Source: Petrolisthes cinctipes (lineage: Eukaryota > Arthropoda > Malacostraca > Decapoda > Porcellanidae). Taken from it: a stretch of DNA of 64,000 nucleotides. The notes beneath the pieces are model-generated. The model had not been told where the DNA came from, did no database searches, and saw only the letters and a program-made list of their open reading frames with translations. The stretch is from contig JAWQEG010000166.1 of NCBI GenBank assembly GCA_033782935.1, forward strand, positions 772,001 through 836,000, read 5' to 3'. The stretch's first letter is position 1, and every line of letters begins with the position of its first letter. The position numbers and the translations under genes were made by a program. This document shows, piece after piece, positions 37,416 through 51,384 of the stretch.

Positions 37416-39700
37416 AGAATATCGAATTTTCAGGTGTTTTGAGCCTGAATTTGGGATATAAACGGGTACAGAAGATGCATACACTTATCGACTTTGGGCC
37501 CCTAAAATATTGATTTTCAGCATGTTTTGGGCCTGTATTTTGAAAATACTCTAGCACTTAGTAGGCATGTACAGATCGCTACTGGTACCCAAAAATATTA
37601 AATTATCGGGTGTTTTGAGCCTAAATTTTAAATATAAACGGGTTCTGAAGAAACATGCACATATCGACTTTTTGCACCTAAAATATCGATTTTTAGCATG
37701 TTTAGGACTATATCTTGAAAATATTCTAACACGGAGAAGGCATGTACAGATCGCTTCTAGGACCCAAAAATATCGAATTTTCGGGTGTTCTGAGCCTGAA
37801 TTTGAGATATAACGGGTACTGAAGATGTATGCACATATCGACTTTAGACACCTAAATATCGATTTTGAGCATGTTTTGGATCTGTATCTTGAAAACATTC
37901 TAGCAAGAAGTAGGCATGTACAGATCGCTTCTGGGACCCAAAAATATTGAATTTTCGGGTGTTTTGAGAATGAATTTAAGATATAAACGTGTACAGAAGA
38001 TGCATGCACATATTGACTTTGGGCACCCAAAATATCGATTTTGATCATGTTTTGGGCCTGTATTTTGAAAATACTGTAACACGGAGTATGCATGTACAGA
38101 TTGCTTCTAGGACACAAAAATATCGAATTTTCGGGTGTTTTGAGCCTGAATACGGGTCATAACCGTGTACAGAAGATGCATGCACATATTGACTTTGGGC
38201 ACCTAAAATTTCGATTTTTAGCATGTTTTGGGCCTATATTTTCAAAATATTCTAGCACTGAGTAGGCATGTACAGATTGCTACTGGGACCAAAAACTATT
38301 GAATTTTCGGGTGTTTTGAGCCTGAATTTGAAATATAAACGGGTTCTAAAGATGCATGCACATATCGACTTTTTGCACCTAAAATATCGATTTTTAGCAT
38401 GTTTAGGACCTATAATTTAAAAATATTCTAACACGGAGAAGGCATGTACATATCGGTTCTAGGACCCAAAAATATCGAATTTTCGGGTGTTTTGAGCCTG
38501 AATTTGAGATATAAACGGGTTATGAAGATGCATGCACATATCGACTTTTTGCACCTAAAATATCGATTTTTAGCATGTTTAGGACCTATAATTTAAAAAT
38601 ATTCTAACACGGAGAAGGCAGGTACATATCGCTTCAGGGACCCAAAAATATCGATTTTTCGGGTGTTTTGAGCCTGAATTTGTGATATAAACGGGTTCTG
38701 AAGATGCATGCACATATCGACTTTAGACACCTAAAAAATCGAATTTTAGCATGTTTTGGGTCTGTTTCTTGAAAACAATCTAGCAAGGAGTAGGCATACA
38801 CAGATCGCATCTGGGACCCAAAAACATCGAATATTCGGGTGTTTTAAGCCTGAATTTGAAATATAAACGGGTACTGAATATGCATGCACATATAGACTTT
38901 GGGCACCGAAAATATCGATTTTGAGCATGTTTTGGGCCTGTATTTTGAAAATACTCTTACACGGAATAGGCATGTACAGATGGCTTCTGGGACACAAACA
39001 TATCGAATTTTTGGGGGTTTTTGAGCCTGAATTTGAGATATAAACGGGTACAGAAGATACATACACATATTGACTTTTGGCACCTAAAATATCGATTTTC
39101 AGCACGTTTTGGGCCTATATTTAGAAAATTCTCTAACACGGACGAGGCATGTACAGATCGCTTGTGGGACCTAAAAATATAGAATTTTCGGGTGTTTTGA
39201 GCTTGAATTTGAGATATAAACGGGTACAGAAGATGCATGCACATATAGACTTTGGGCACCCAAAATATCGATTTTAGAATTTTTTTGGCCTATATTTTGA
39301 AAATATTCTAGCACTGAGTAGGCATGTACAGATCGCCTTTGGGACCCCAAAATATCGAATTTTCGGGTGTTTTGAGCCTGAATTTGGGATTTAAAAGAGT
39401 ACAGAAGATGCATACATATATTGACATTGGGCACATAAAATATCGATTTTCAGCTTGTTTTGGCTCTGTATTTTGAAAATACTCTAACACGGAGTAGGCA
39501 TGTACAGATCGCTTCTGGGACCCAAACATTTTGAATTTTCGGGTGTTTTGAGCCTGAATTTGAGATATAACCGGGTACTGAAGATGCATGCACATATCGA
39601 CTTTTTGCACATAAAAAATCGATTTTGAACATGTTATGGGTCTGTATCTTGAAAACATACTAACAAGGAGTAGCCATGTACAGATCGCTTCTGGGATCCA
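37416..39700. repeat. Anchor-defined unit of 13 monomers (2285 bp), copy 1
   Basis: It matches 34781 onward at offset 2635 until about 38430. One extra monomer follows (about 38437-38612, with GTTTAGGACCTATAATTTAA repeated), after which the offset is 2811. A single T missing near 39275 brings it to 2810. 2285 is 13 x 176 minus 3. It recurs from 39701. Confidence 0.87.
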
Positions 39701-41645
39701 AGAATATCGAATTTTCAGGTGTTTTGAGCCTGAATTTGGGATATAAACGGGTACAGAAGATGCATACACTTATCGACTTTGGGCCCCTAAAATATTGATT
39801 TTCAGCATGTTTTGGGCCTGTATTTTGAAAATACTCTAGCACTTAGTAGGCATGTACAGATCGCTACTGGTACCCAAAAATATTAAATTATCGGGTGTTT
39901 TGAGCCTAAATTTTAAATATAAACGGGTTCTGAAGAAACATGCACATATCGACTTTTTGCACCTAAAATATCGATTTTTAGCATGTTTAGGACTATATCT
40001 TGAAAATATTCTAACACGGAGAAGGCATGTACAGATCGCTTCTAGGACCCAAAAATATCGAATTTTCGGGTGTTCTGAGCCTGAATTTGAGATATAACGG
40101 GTACTGAAGATGTATGCACATATCGACTTTAGACACCTAAATATCGATTTTGAGCATGTTTTGGATCTGTATCTTGAAAACATTCTAGCAAGAAGTAGGC
40201 ATGTACAGATCGCTTCTGGGACCCAAAAATATTGAATTTTCGGGTGTTTTGAGAATGAATTTAAGATATAAACGGGTACAGAAGATGCATGCACATATTG
40301 ACTTTGGGCACCCAAAATATCGATTTTGATCATGTTTTGGGCCTGTATTTTGAAAATACTGTAACACGGAGTATGCATGTACAGATTGCTTCTAGGACAC
40401 AAAAATATCGAATTTTCGGGTGTTTTGAGCCTGAATACGGGTCATAACCGTGTACAGAAGATGCATGCACATATTGACTTTGGGCACCTAAAATTTCGAT
40501 TTTTAGCATGTTTTGGGCCTATATTTTCAAAATATTCTAGCACTGAGTAGGCATGTACAGATTGCTACTGGGACCAAAAACTATTGAATTTTCGGGTGTT
40601 TTGAGCCTGAATTTGAAATATAAACGGGTTCTAAAGATGCATGCACATATCGACTTTTTGCACCTAAAATATCGATTTTTAGCATGTTTAGGACCTATAA
40701 TTTAAAAATATTCTAACACGGAGAAGGCATGTACATATCGGTTCTAGGACCCAAAAATATCGAATTTTCGGGTGTTTTGAGCCTGAATTTGAGATATAAA
40801 CGGGTTATGAAGATGCATGCACATATCGACTTTTTGCACCTAAAATATCGATTTTTAGCATGTTTAGGACCTATAATTTAAAAATATTCTAACACGGAGA
40901 AGGCAGGTACATATCGCTTCAGGGACCCAAAAATATCGAATTTTCGGGTGTTTTGAGCCTGAATTTGAGATATAAACGGGTTCTGAAGATGCATGCACAT
41001 ATCGACTTTAGACACCTAAAAAATCGAATTTTAGCATGTTTTGGGTCTGTTTCTTGAAAACAATCTAGCAAGGAGTAGGCATACACAGATCGCATCTGGG
41101 ACCCAAAAACATCGAATATTCGGGTGTTTTAAGCCTGAATTTGAAATATAAACGGGTACTGAATATGCATGCACATATAGACTTTGGGCACCGAAAATAT
41201 CGATTTTGAGCATGTTTTGGGCCTGTATTTTGAAAATACTCTTACACGGAATAGGCATGTACAGATGGCTTCTGGGACACAAACATATCGAATTTTTGGG
41301 GGTTTTTGAGCCTGAATTTGAGATATAAACGGGTACAGAAGATACATACACATATTGACTTTTGGCACCTAAAATATCGATTTTCAGCACGTTTTGGGCC
41401 TGTATTTAGAAAATTCTCTAACACGGACGAGGCATGTACAGATCGCTTGTGGGACCTAAAAATATAGAATTTTCGGGTGTTTTTAGCTTGAATTTGAGAT
41501 ATAAACGGGTACAGAAGATGCATGCACATATAGACTTTGGGCACCCAAAATATCGATTTTTAGAATTTTTTTGGCCTATATTTTGAAAATATTCTAGCAC
41601 TGAGTAGGCATGTACAGATCGCCTTTGGGACCCCAAAATATCGAA
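39701..41645. repeat. Anchor-defined 13-monomer unit, copy 2 (truncated)
   Basis: It follows copy 1 at offset 2285 with very few differences, for example GCAAAAAACACG-type changes near 41365. The match stops at about 41645, where this copy reads TTTTTGGGTG and GATATAAACGGGTAGAG while copy 1 has TTTTCGGGTG and GATTTAAAAGAGTAC. About 11 of 13 monomers are present. Confidence 0.85.
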
Positions 41646-42216
41646 TTTTTGGGTGTTTTGAGCCTGAATTTGGGATATAAACGGGTAGAGAATATGCATA
41701 AACATATTGACTTTGGCCACCTAAAATATCGATTTTCAGCATGTTTTGGGCCTGTTTTTTTTAAATACTCCAACACGGAGTAGGCATGTACAGATCGCTT
41801 CTGGGACCCAAAAATATCGAATTTTCGGGTGTTTTGAGCCTGAATTTGAGATATAAACGGGAACTGAAGATGCATGCACATATCGTCTTTTTGCACCTAA
41901 AAAATCGATTTTGACCATGTTTGGGTCTGTATCATGAAAACATTCTTGCAAGGACTAGGCATGTACAGATCGCTTCTGGGACCCAAAAAATACGAATATT
42001 CGGGTGTTTTGAGCCTGAATACGGGTCATAACCGTGTACAGAAGATGCATGCACATATCGACTTTTTGCACCTAAAATATAGATTTGTAGCATGTTTTGG
42101 GCTTATATTTTGAAAATATTCTAACACGGAGAAGACATGTACATATCGCTTCTAGGACTCAAAAATATCGAATTTTCGGGTGTTTTGAGCCTGAATTTGA
42201 GATATAAACGGGTACT
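41646..42216. repeat. Transition monomers between anchor units and block V copy 2
   Basis: About three monomers. The first (GGGTAGAGAATATGCATAAAC, poly-T GTTTTTTTTAAATACTCC) closely resembles 50250-50400. The others carry GACCATGTTTGGGTC and a GAATACGGGTCATAACC variant. It looks like a piece of the right-hand diverged family placed between two young blocks. Confidence 0.7.
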
Positions 42217-43987
42217 GAAGATGCATGCACATATCGACTTTAGACACCTAAAATATCGATTTTTAGCATGTTTTGGGTCTGTATCTTGAAAATACTCTTA
42301 TACGGACTAGACATGTACAGATGGCTTCTGGGACACAAACATATCGAATTTTCGGGGGTTTTGAGCCTGAATTTGAGATATAAACGGGTACAGAAGATGC
42401 ATACACATATTGACTTTGGGCACCTAAAATATCGATTTTCAGCATGTTTTGGGCCTATATTATTAAAATATTTTAGCACTGAGTAGGCATGTACAGATCG
42501 CTTATGGTATCAAAAACATCGATTTTTCGGGTGTTTTGAGCCTGAATTTGAGATATAAACGTATACAGAAGATACATGCACATATAGACTTTGGGCACCT
42601 AAAATATCTATTTTTTGCATTTTTTTGGCCTATATTGTGAAAAAATTCTAGCACTGAGTAGGCATGTACAGATCGCTTCTGGGACCCAAAAATATCGAAT
42701 TTTCGGTTGTTTTGAACTTCAATTTCGGATATAAACGGGTACAGAATATACATAAACATATTGACTTTGGCCACCTAAAATATCGATTTTCAGCATGTTT
42801 TGGGCCTGTATATTGAAAATACTCTACCACGGAATAGGCATGTACAGATCGATTCTGGGACCCTAAAATATTGAATTTTCGGGTGTTTTGAGCCTGAATA
42901 TGATATATAAACGGGTACAGAAGATGCATGCATATATCGACTTTGGGCACCTAAAATATCGGTTTTTATCATGTTTTGGGCCTGTAAATTGAAAATACTT
43001 TACCACGGAATAGGCATGTACAGATCGCTTCTGGAACCCAAAAATATAGAATTTTCGGGTGTTTTGAGCCTGAATTTGGGATATAAACGGGTACAGAAGA
43101 TGCATACACATATCGACTTTAGGAACATAAAATATCGATTTTCAGCATGTTTTAGGCCTGTATTTTGAAAATACTCTAACACGGAGTAGGCATGTACAGA
43201 TCGCTTCTGGGACCCAAAAATATCGAATTTTCGGGTGTTTTGAGCCTGAATTTGAGATATAAACGGGTACAGAAGATGCATGCATATATTTACTTTGGGC
43301 ACCTAAAATATCAAATTTCAGCATGTTTTTGGCCAGTATTTTGAAAATACTCTAACACCGAGTAGACATGTACAGATCGCTTTTGGTACCCAAAAATATT
43401 CAATTTTCGGGTGTTTTGAGCTTGAATATGGGTTATAACCGTGTACAGAAGATGCATGCACATATCGACTTTTTGCACCTAAAATATAGATTTTTAGCAT
43501 GTTTTGGGCTTATATTTTGAAAACATTCTAGCAAGGAGTAGGCATGTACAGATCGCTTCTGGGACCCAAAAATATCGAATTTTCGGGTGTTTTAAGAATG
43601 AATTTGAGATATAAACGGGAATAGAAGATTTATGCACATATCGACTTTGGGCACCCAAAATATGAATTTTTAGCATTTTTTTGGCCAGTATTTTGAAAAT
43701 ACTCTAACAACGGAGTAGGCATGTACAGATCGCTTTAAGGACACAAAAATATCGAATTTTCGGGTGTTTTGAGCCTGAATCTGAGATATAAACGGGTACA
43801 GAAGATGCATGCACATATCGACTTTTTGCACCTAAAATATCGATTATGTGAATGTTTTGGGTCTGTATCTTAAAAACATTCTAGCAAGGAGTAGGCCTGT
43901 ACAGATCGCTTCTGGGACCCAAAAATATCGAATTTTCGGGTATTTGGAGCCTGAATATGAGATATAAATGGGTACAGAAGATACATG
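42217..43987. repeat. Block V, second copy (left part)
   Basis: 42217-43422 matches 29195-30400 (offset 13022) and 43599-43987 matches 30401-30789 (offset 13198). Substitutions are scattered along the match (for example ATGGTATCAAAAAC against ATGGGATCAAAAAC), so this pair is older than the 1411 bp and 6879 bp tandem copies. Confidence 0.85.
43365..43540. repeat. Single extra monomer relative to the first block V copy
   Basis: One complete 176-base period (GACATGTACAGATCGC to the next GGCATG at 43541) has no counterpart in 30340-30400. It includes the g-type GGTTATAACCGTG monomer core. Flanking sequence is collinear on both sides, so exactly one monomer was gained here or lost in the other copy. 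Confidence 0.8.
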
Positions 43988-45398
43988 CACATATCGACTT
44001 TGGGCACCGAAAATATCGATTTTGAGCATGTTTTGGGCCTGTAATTCGAAAATACTCTAACACGGAGTAGGCATGCATGTATAGATCTCTTCTGGGAGAA
44101 AAATATATCGACTTTTCGGGTGTTTTGAGCCTGAATTTGTGATATAAACGGGTACAGAAGATGAATGCACATATCGACTTTTTGCACCCAAAATATCGAT
44201 TTTAAGCATGTATTGGGCCTATAATTTGAAAATATTCTAGCATTGAGTAGGCATGTATAGATCGCTTCTGGAACCCAAAAATATCGAATTTTCGGGCGTT
44301 TTGAGCCTGAATTTGTGATATAAACGTGTACAGAAGATGCATGCACATATCGACTTTTTGCACCTAAAATATCGATTATGTGCATGTTTTGAGTCTGTAT
44401 CTTAAAAACATTCTAGCAAGAAGTAGGCATGTACAAATCGCTTCTGGGACCCAAAAATATCGAATTTTCGGGTTTTTTGAGCCTGAATTTGAGATATAAA
44501 TGGTTACAGAAGATTCTTGCACATATCGACTTTGGGCACCTAAAATATCGATTTTGAGCATGTTTTGGGCCTGTATTTAGAAAATACTCTAACACGGAGT
44601 AGGCATGTACAGATCGCTTCTGCGACACAAATATACCGAATTTTCGTGTGTTTTGAGCCAGAATTTGAGATATAAACGGGAACAGAAGATGCATGAACAT
44701 ATCGACTTTGGCCACCTAAAATGTTGTTGTTTGCATGATATGAGCCTATATTTTGAAAACATTCTTGCACTGAGTAGGCATGTACAGTTCGCTTCTGGGA
44801 CCCAAAAACATCGAATTTTCGGGTGTTTTGAGCCTGAATTTGGGATTTAAAAGAGTACAGAAGATGCATACATATATTGACATTGGGCACATAAAATATC
44901 GATTTTCAGCTTGTTTTGGCTCTGTATTTTGAAAATACTCTAACACGGAGTAGGCATGTACAGATCGCTTCTGGGTCCCAAAAATTTTGAATTTTCGGGT
45001 GTTTTGAGCCTGAATTTGAGATATAACCGGGTACTGAAGATGCATGCACATATCGACTTTTTGCACATAAAAAATCGATTTTGAACATGTTATGGGTCTG
45101 TATCTTGAAAACATACTAACAAGGAGTAGCCATGTACAGATCGCTTCTGGGATCCAAGAATATCGAATTTTCAGGTGTTTTGAGCCTGAATTTAGGATAT
45201 AAACGGGTACAGAAGATGCATACACTTATCGACTTTGGGCCCCTAAAATATTGATTTTCAGCATGTTTTGGGCCTGTATTTTGAAAATACTCTAGCACTT
45301 AGTAGGCATGTACAGATCGCTACTGGTACCCAAAAATATTAAATTATCGGGTGTTTTGAGCCTAAATTTTAAATATAAACGGGTTCTGAAGAAACATG
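43988..45398. repeat. Lone 8-monomer (1411 bp) unit in the second block V copy
   Basis: It matches 30790-32200 at offset 13198, including CATGCATG at 44072. Only one copy is present here, against three tandem copies at 30790-35022. It carries several substitutions not in the tandem trio (such as GACTTTTCGGG near 44111 and GTATTGGGCC near 44210), so the trio expanded, or this site contracted, after the block was duplicated. Confidence 0.88.
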
Positions 45399-46850
45399 CA
45401 CATATCGACTTTTTGCACCTAAAATATCGATTTTTAGCATGTTTAGGACTATATCTTGAAAATATTCTAACACGGAGAAGGCATGTACAGATCGCTTCTA
45501 GGACCCAAAAATATTGAATTTTCGGGTGTTTTGAGAATGAATTTAAGATATAAACGGGTACAGAAGATGCATGCACATATTGACTTTGGGCACCCAAAAT
45601 ATCGATTTTGATCATGTTTTGGGCCTGTATTTTGAAAATACTGTAACACGGAGTATGCATGTACAGATCGCTTCTAGGACACAAAAATATCGAGTTTTCG
45701 GGTGTTTTGAGCCTGAATACGGGTCATAACCGTGTACAGAAGATGCATGCACATATTGACTTTGGGCACCTAAAATTTCGATTTTTAGCATGTTTTGGGC
45801 CTATATTTTCAAAATATTCTAGCACTGAGTAGGCATGTACAGATTGCTACTGGGACCAAAAACTATTGAATTTTCGGGTGTTTTGAGCCTGAATTTGAAA
45901 TATAAACGGGTTCTAAAGATGCATGCACATATCGACTTTTTGCACCTAAAATATCGATTTTTAGCATGTTTAGGACCTATAATTTAAAAATATTCTAACA
46001 CGGACAAGGCATGTACATATCGCTTCTAGGACCCAAAAATATCGAATTTTCGGGTGTTTTGAGCCTGAATTTGAGATATAAACGGGTTATGAAGATGCAT
46101 GCACATATCGACTTTTTGCACCTAAAATATCGATTTTTAGCATGTTTTGGACCTATAATTTAAAAAATATTCTAACACGGAGAAGGCAGGTACATATCGC
46201 TTCAGGGACCCAAAAATATCGAATTTTCGGGGGTTTTGAGCCTGAATTTGAGATATAAACGGGTTCTGAAGATGCATGCACATATCGACTTTAGACAACT
46301 AAAAAATCGAATTTTAGCATGTTTCGGGTCTGTTTCTTGAAAACAATCTAGCAAGAAGTAGGCATACACAGATCGCATCTGGGACCCAAAAACATCGAAT
46401 ATTCGGGTGTTTTAAGCCTGAATTTGAAATATAAACGGGTACTGAATATGCATGCACATATAGACTTTGGGCACCGAAAATATCGATTTTGAGCATGTTT
46501 TGGCCCTGTATTTTGAAAATACTCTTACACGGAATAGGCATGTACAGATGGCTTCTGGGACACAAACATATCGAATTTTTGGGGGTTTTTGAGCCTGAAT
46601 TTGAGATATAAACGGGTACAGAAGATACATACACATATTGACTTTTGGCACCTAAAATATCGATTTTCAGCACGTTTTGGGCCTGTATTTAGAAAATTCT
46701 CTAACACGGACGAGGCATGTACAGATCGCTTGTGGGACCTAAAAATATAGAATTTTCGGGTGTTTTGAGCTTGAATTTGAGATATAAACGGGTACAGAAG
46801 ATGCATGCACATATAGACTTTGGGCACCCAAAATATCGATTTTTAGCATG
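45399..46850. repeat. Second block V copy, right part
   Basis: It is collinear with 35023-36460, first at offset 10376, then 10202 and 10379. The change to 10202 marks loss of one monomer: at about 45500 a GTTTAGGACTATATC monomer passes directly into the TATTGAATTTTCGGG monomer. The match ends near 46835, where this copy has TTAGCATGTTTTTGG and the other has TTAGAATTTTTTTGG. Confidence 0.83.
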
Positions 46851-49664
46851 TTTTTGGCCTATATTTTGAAAATATTCTAGCACTGAGTAGGCATGTACAG
46901 ATAGCTTCTGGAACCCAAAAACATCGAATTTTCGGAAGTTTTGAGCCTGAATTTGAGATATAAACGGGTACAGAAGATGCTTGCACATATAGACTTTGGG
47001 CACCCAAAATATCGATTTTTAGTATTTTTTTGGCCTATATTTGGAAAATATTCTAGCACTGAGTAAGCATGTACATATAGCTTTTGGGACCCAAAAATAA
47101 CGAATTTTAGGGTGTTTTGAGTCTGAATTTGGGATATAAACGGGTACAGAATATACATACACATATTGACTTTTGGCACCTAAAATATCGATTTTGACCA
47201 TGTTTTGGGTCTTTATCATGAAAACATTCTAGCAAGGAGTAGGCATGTACAGATCGCTTGTGGGACCCAAAAAATACGAATTTTCGGATGTTTTGAGCCT
47301 GAATTTGAGATATAAACGGGTACAGATGATGCCTGCACATATCGACTTTGGGCACCCAAAATATCGATTTTTAGCATGTTTTTGGCCTATATTTTGAAAA
47401 TATTCTAGAACTGAGTAGGCATGTCCAGATCGCTTCTAGGACCAACAAATATCGAATTTTTGGGAGTTTTGAGCCTGAATTTGGGATATAAACGGGTACA
47501 GAAAATGCATACACATATTGACTTTGGAAACCTAAAATATCGATTTTCAGCATGTTTTGGGCCTGTATTTTGAAAATACTCTAACACGGAGTATGCATGT
47601 ACAGATCGCTTCTGGGACCCAAAAATATCGAATTTTCGGGTGTTTTGAGCCTGAATATAGGTTATAACCTTGTACAGAGATGCATGGACATATCGACTTT
47701 TTGCACATAAAATATAGATTTTTAGCATGTTTTAAGCTTTTATATTGAAAATATTCTAGCACTGAGTAGGCATGTACAGATCGCTTCTGGGACCCAAAAA
47801 TATCAAATTTTCGGGTGTTTTGAGCCTGAATTTGAGATATAAACGGGTACAGGAGATGCATGCCCATATCTACTTTGGGCACCTACAAGATCGATTTTTA
47901 GAATGTTTTAGGCATATATTTTCAAAATATTCTAGCACTGAGTAGGCATGTACAGATCGCTACTGGGACCAAAAAATAGCGAATTTTCTGTTCTTTTGAG
48001 CCTGAATTTGTGTTATAAACGGGTACAGAAGATGCATACACATATTGACTTTGGTCACCTAAAATATCGATTTTCAGCATGTTTTGGGCCTATATTTTTA
48101 AAACATTCTAGCAAGGAGTAGGCATGCACAGATCGCATTTGGGACCCAAAAATATCGAATATTCGGGTGTTTTGAGCTTGAATTTGAGATAGAAACGGGT
48201 ACAGAATATGCATGCACATATAGACTTTGGGCACCGAAAATATCGATTTTAAGCATGTTTAGGGCCTGTATTTTGAAAATACTCTTACACGGAGTAGACA
48301 TGTACAGATGGGTTCTGGGACACAAACATATCGAATTTTCGGGTGTTTTGAGCCTGAATTTGAGATATAAACGGGTACAGAAGATGCATAAACATATTGA
48401 CTTTAGGAACCTAAAATATCGATTTTCAGCATGTTTTAGGCCTATATTATTAAAATATTCTAGCACTGAGTAGGCATGTACAGATCGCTTCTGAGATCCA
48501 ATAACATCGAATTTTCGGGTGTTTTGAGCCTGAATTTGAGATATAAACGGGTACAGAAGATGCATGCACATATCGACTTTGGGCACCTAAAATATCTATT
48601 TTATGCATGTTTTTGGCCTATATTGTGAAAAAATTCTAGCACTGAGTAGGCATGTACAAATCGCTTCTGGGACCAAAAAATATCGAATTTTCGGTTGTTT
48701 TGAATTTCAATTTCAAATATAAACGGGTACAGAATATACATAAACATATTGACTTTAGCCACCTAAAATATCGATTTTCAGCATGTTTTGGGCCTGTATA
48801 TTGAAAATACTCTACCACGGAATAGGCATGTACAGATTGCTTCTGGGACCCTAAAATATTGAATTTTCGGGTGTTTTGAGCCTGAATACGATATATAAAC
48901 GGGTACAGAAGATGCATGCACATATCGACTTTGGGCACCCAAAATATCGATTTTTATCATGTTTTGGGCCTGTTTTTTTTAAATACTCTAACACGGAGTA
49001 GGCATGTACATATCGCTTCTGGGACCCTAAAATATAGAATTTTCGGTTGTTTTGAGCCTGAATTTGAGATATAAACGGGTACAGAAGAAGCATGCACATA
49101 TCGACTTTGGACACATAAAATATCGATTTTTAGCACGATTTGACCCTATATTTTGAAAAAATTCTAGCACTGAGTAGGCATGTACAGATCGCTTCTGGAA
49201 CCCAAAAATATAGAATTTTCGGGTGTTTTGAGCCTGAATTTGGGATATAAACGGGTACAGAAGATTCATACACATATCGACTTTAGGCACATAAAATATC
49301 GATTTTCAGCATGTTTTGGGCCTGTATTTTGAAAATACTCTAACACGGAGTAGACATGTACAGATCGCTTTTGGTACCCAAAAATATCAAATTTTCGGGT
49401 GTTTTGAGCTTGAATATGGGTTATAACCGTGTACAGAAGATGCATGAACATATCGACTTTTTGCACCTAAAATATAGATTTTTAGCTTGTTTTGGGCTTA
49501 TATTTTGAAAATATTCTAGCACTGAGTAGGCATGTACAGCTCGCTTCTGGGAACCAAAAATATCGAATTTTCAGGTGTTTTGAGCCTGAATTTGGGATGT
49601 AAACGGGTACAGAAGATACATACACATATTGACTTTGGGCACCCAAAATATCGATATTGATCAT

Positions 49665-50215
49665 GTTTTCTTCCTGCATTTTAAAAATACTCTAACACGA
49701 AGTAGGCATGTACATATCGCTTCTGGGACCCAAAAATATCGAATTTTCGGGTGTTTTGAGCCTGAATTTGAGATATAAACGGGTACAGAAGTTGCATGCA
49801 CTTATCGACTTTGGGCACTGAAAATATCGATTTTTAGCATGTTTTGGGCCTATATTTTAAAAATATTCTATTAATGAGTAGGTATGTAAATATAGCTTTT
49901 GGGACCCAAAAATATCGAATTTTTGGGTGTTTGGAGTCTGAATTTGGGATGTAAACGGGTACAGAAGATACATACACATATTGACTTTTGGCACCTAAAA
50001 TATTGATTTTCAGCACGTTTTGGGCCTGTATTTTGAAAATTCTCTAACACGGAGTAGGCATGTACAGATCGCTTGTGGGACCTAAAATAATAGAATTTTC
50101 TGGTGTTTTGAGCCTGAATTTGAGATATAAACGGGTACAGAAGATGCTTGCACATATAGACTTAGGGCACCCAAAATATCGATTTGTAGAATTTTTTTGG
50201 CCTATATTTGGAAAA
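49665..50215. repeat. Three-monomer segment repeated at 53186-53736
   Basis: Offset 3521 (20 x 176 plus 1). Shared private features are GTTTTCTTCCTG, the TATTCTATTAATGAGTAGG monomer (49864/53385), GATGTAAACGGG and CTAAAATAATAGAATTTTC. Confidence 0.8.
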
Positions 50216-51384
50216 TATTCTAGCACTGAGTAAGCATGTACAGATCGCCTTTGGGACCCAAAAATATCGAATTTGTGGGTGTTTTGAGCCTGAATTTGGG
50301 ATATAAACGGGTAGAGAATATGCATAAACATATTGACTTTGGCCACCTAAAATATCGATTTTCAGCATTTTTTGGGCCTGTTTTTTTTAAAATACTCCAA
50401 CACGGAGTAGGCATGTACAGATCGCTTCTGGGACCCAAAAATATCGAATTTTCGGGTGTTTTGAGCTTGAAATTGAGATATAAACGGGCACTGAAGATGC
50501 ATGCACATATCGACTTTTTGCACCTAAAATATCGATTTTGACCATGTTTTGGGTCTATATAATGAAAACATTCTAGCAAGGAGTAGGCATGTACAGATCG
50601 CTTCTGGGACCCAAAAAATACGAATTTTCGGGTGTTTTGAGCCTGAATTTGAGATATAAACGGGTACAGATGATACATGCACATATCGACTTTGGGCACC
50701 CAAAATATCAATTTTTAGCATGTTTTTGGCCTTTATTTTGAAAATATTCTAGCACTGAGTAGGCATGTACAGATCGCTACTAGGACCAAAAATTATCGAA
50801 TTTTCGGAAGTTTTGAGCCTGAATTTGGGATATAAAAGGGTACAGAAAATGCATACACATATTGACTTTGGACACCTAAAATATCGATTTTCAGCATGTT
50901 TTGTGCCTGTATTTTGAAAATACTCTAACATGGTGTAGGCATGTACAGATCGCTTCTGGGACCCAACAACATCATATTTTCGGGTGTTTTGAGCCTGAAT
51001 TTGAGATATAAACGGGTACAGAAGATGCATGCACATATCTACTTTGGGCACCTAAAATATCGATTTTTAGCATGTTTTAGGCATATATTTTCAAAATATT
51101 CTAGCACTGAGTAGGCATGTACAGATCGCTACTGGGACCAAAAAATAGCGAATTTTCGGGTGTTTTGAGCCTAAATTTGGGATATTATCGGGTACTGAAG
51201 ATGCATACACATATTGACTTTGGCCACCTAAAATATCTATTTTTAACATGTTTTGGGCCTGTATTTTGAAAATACTTTAACAAGGAGTAGGCATGTACAG
51301 ATCGCTTCTGGGACCCAAAAATATCGAATCTTCGGGTGTTCTGAGCCTGAATTTAAGATATAAACGGGTACAGAAGTTGCATTA

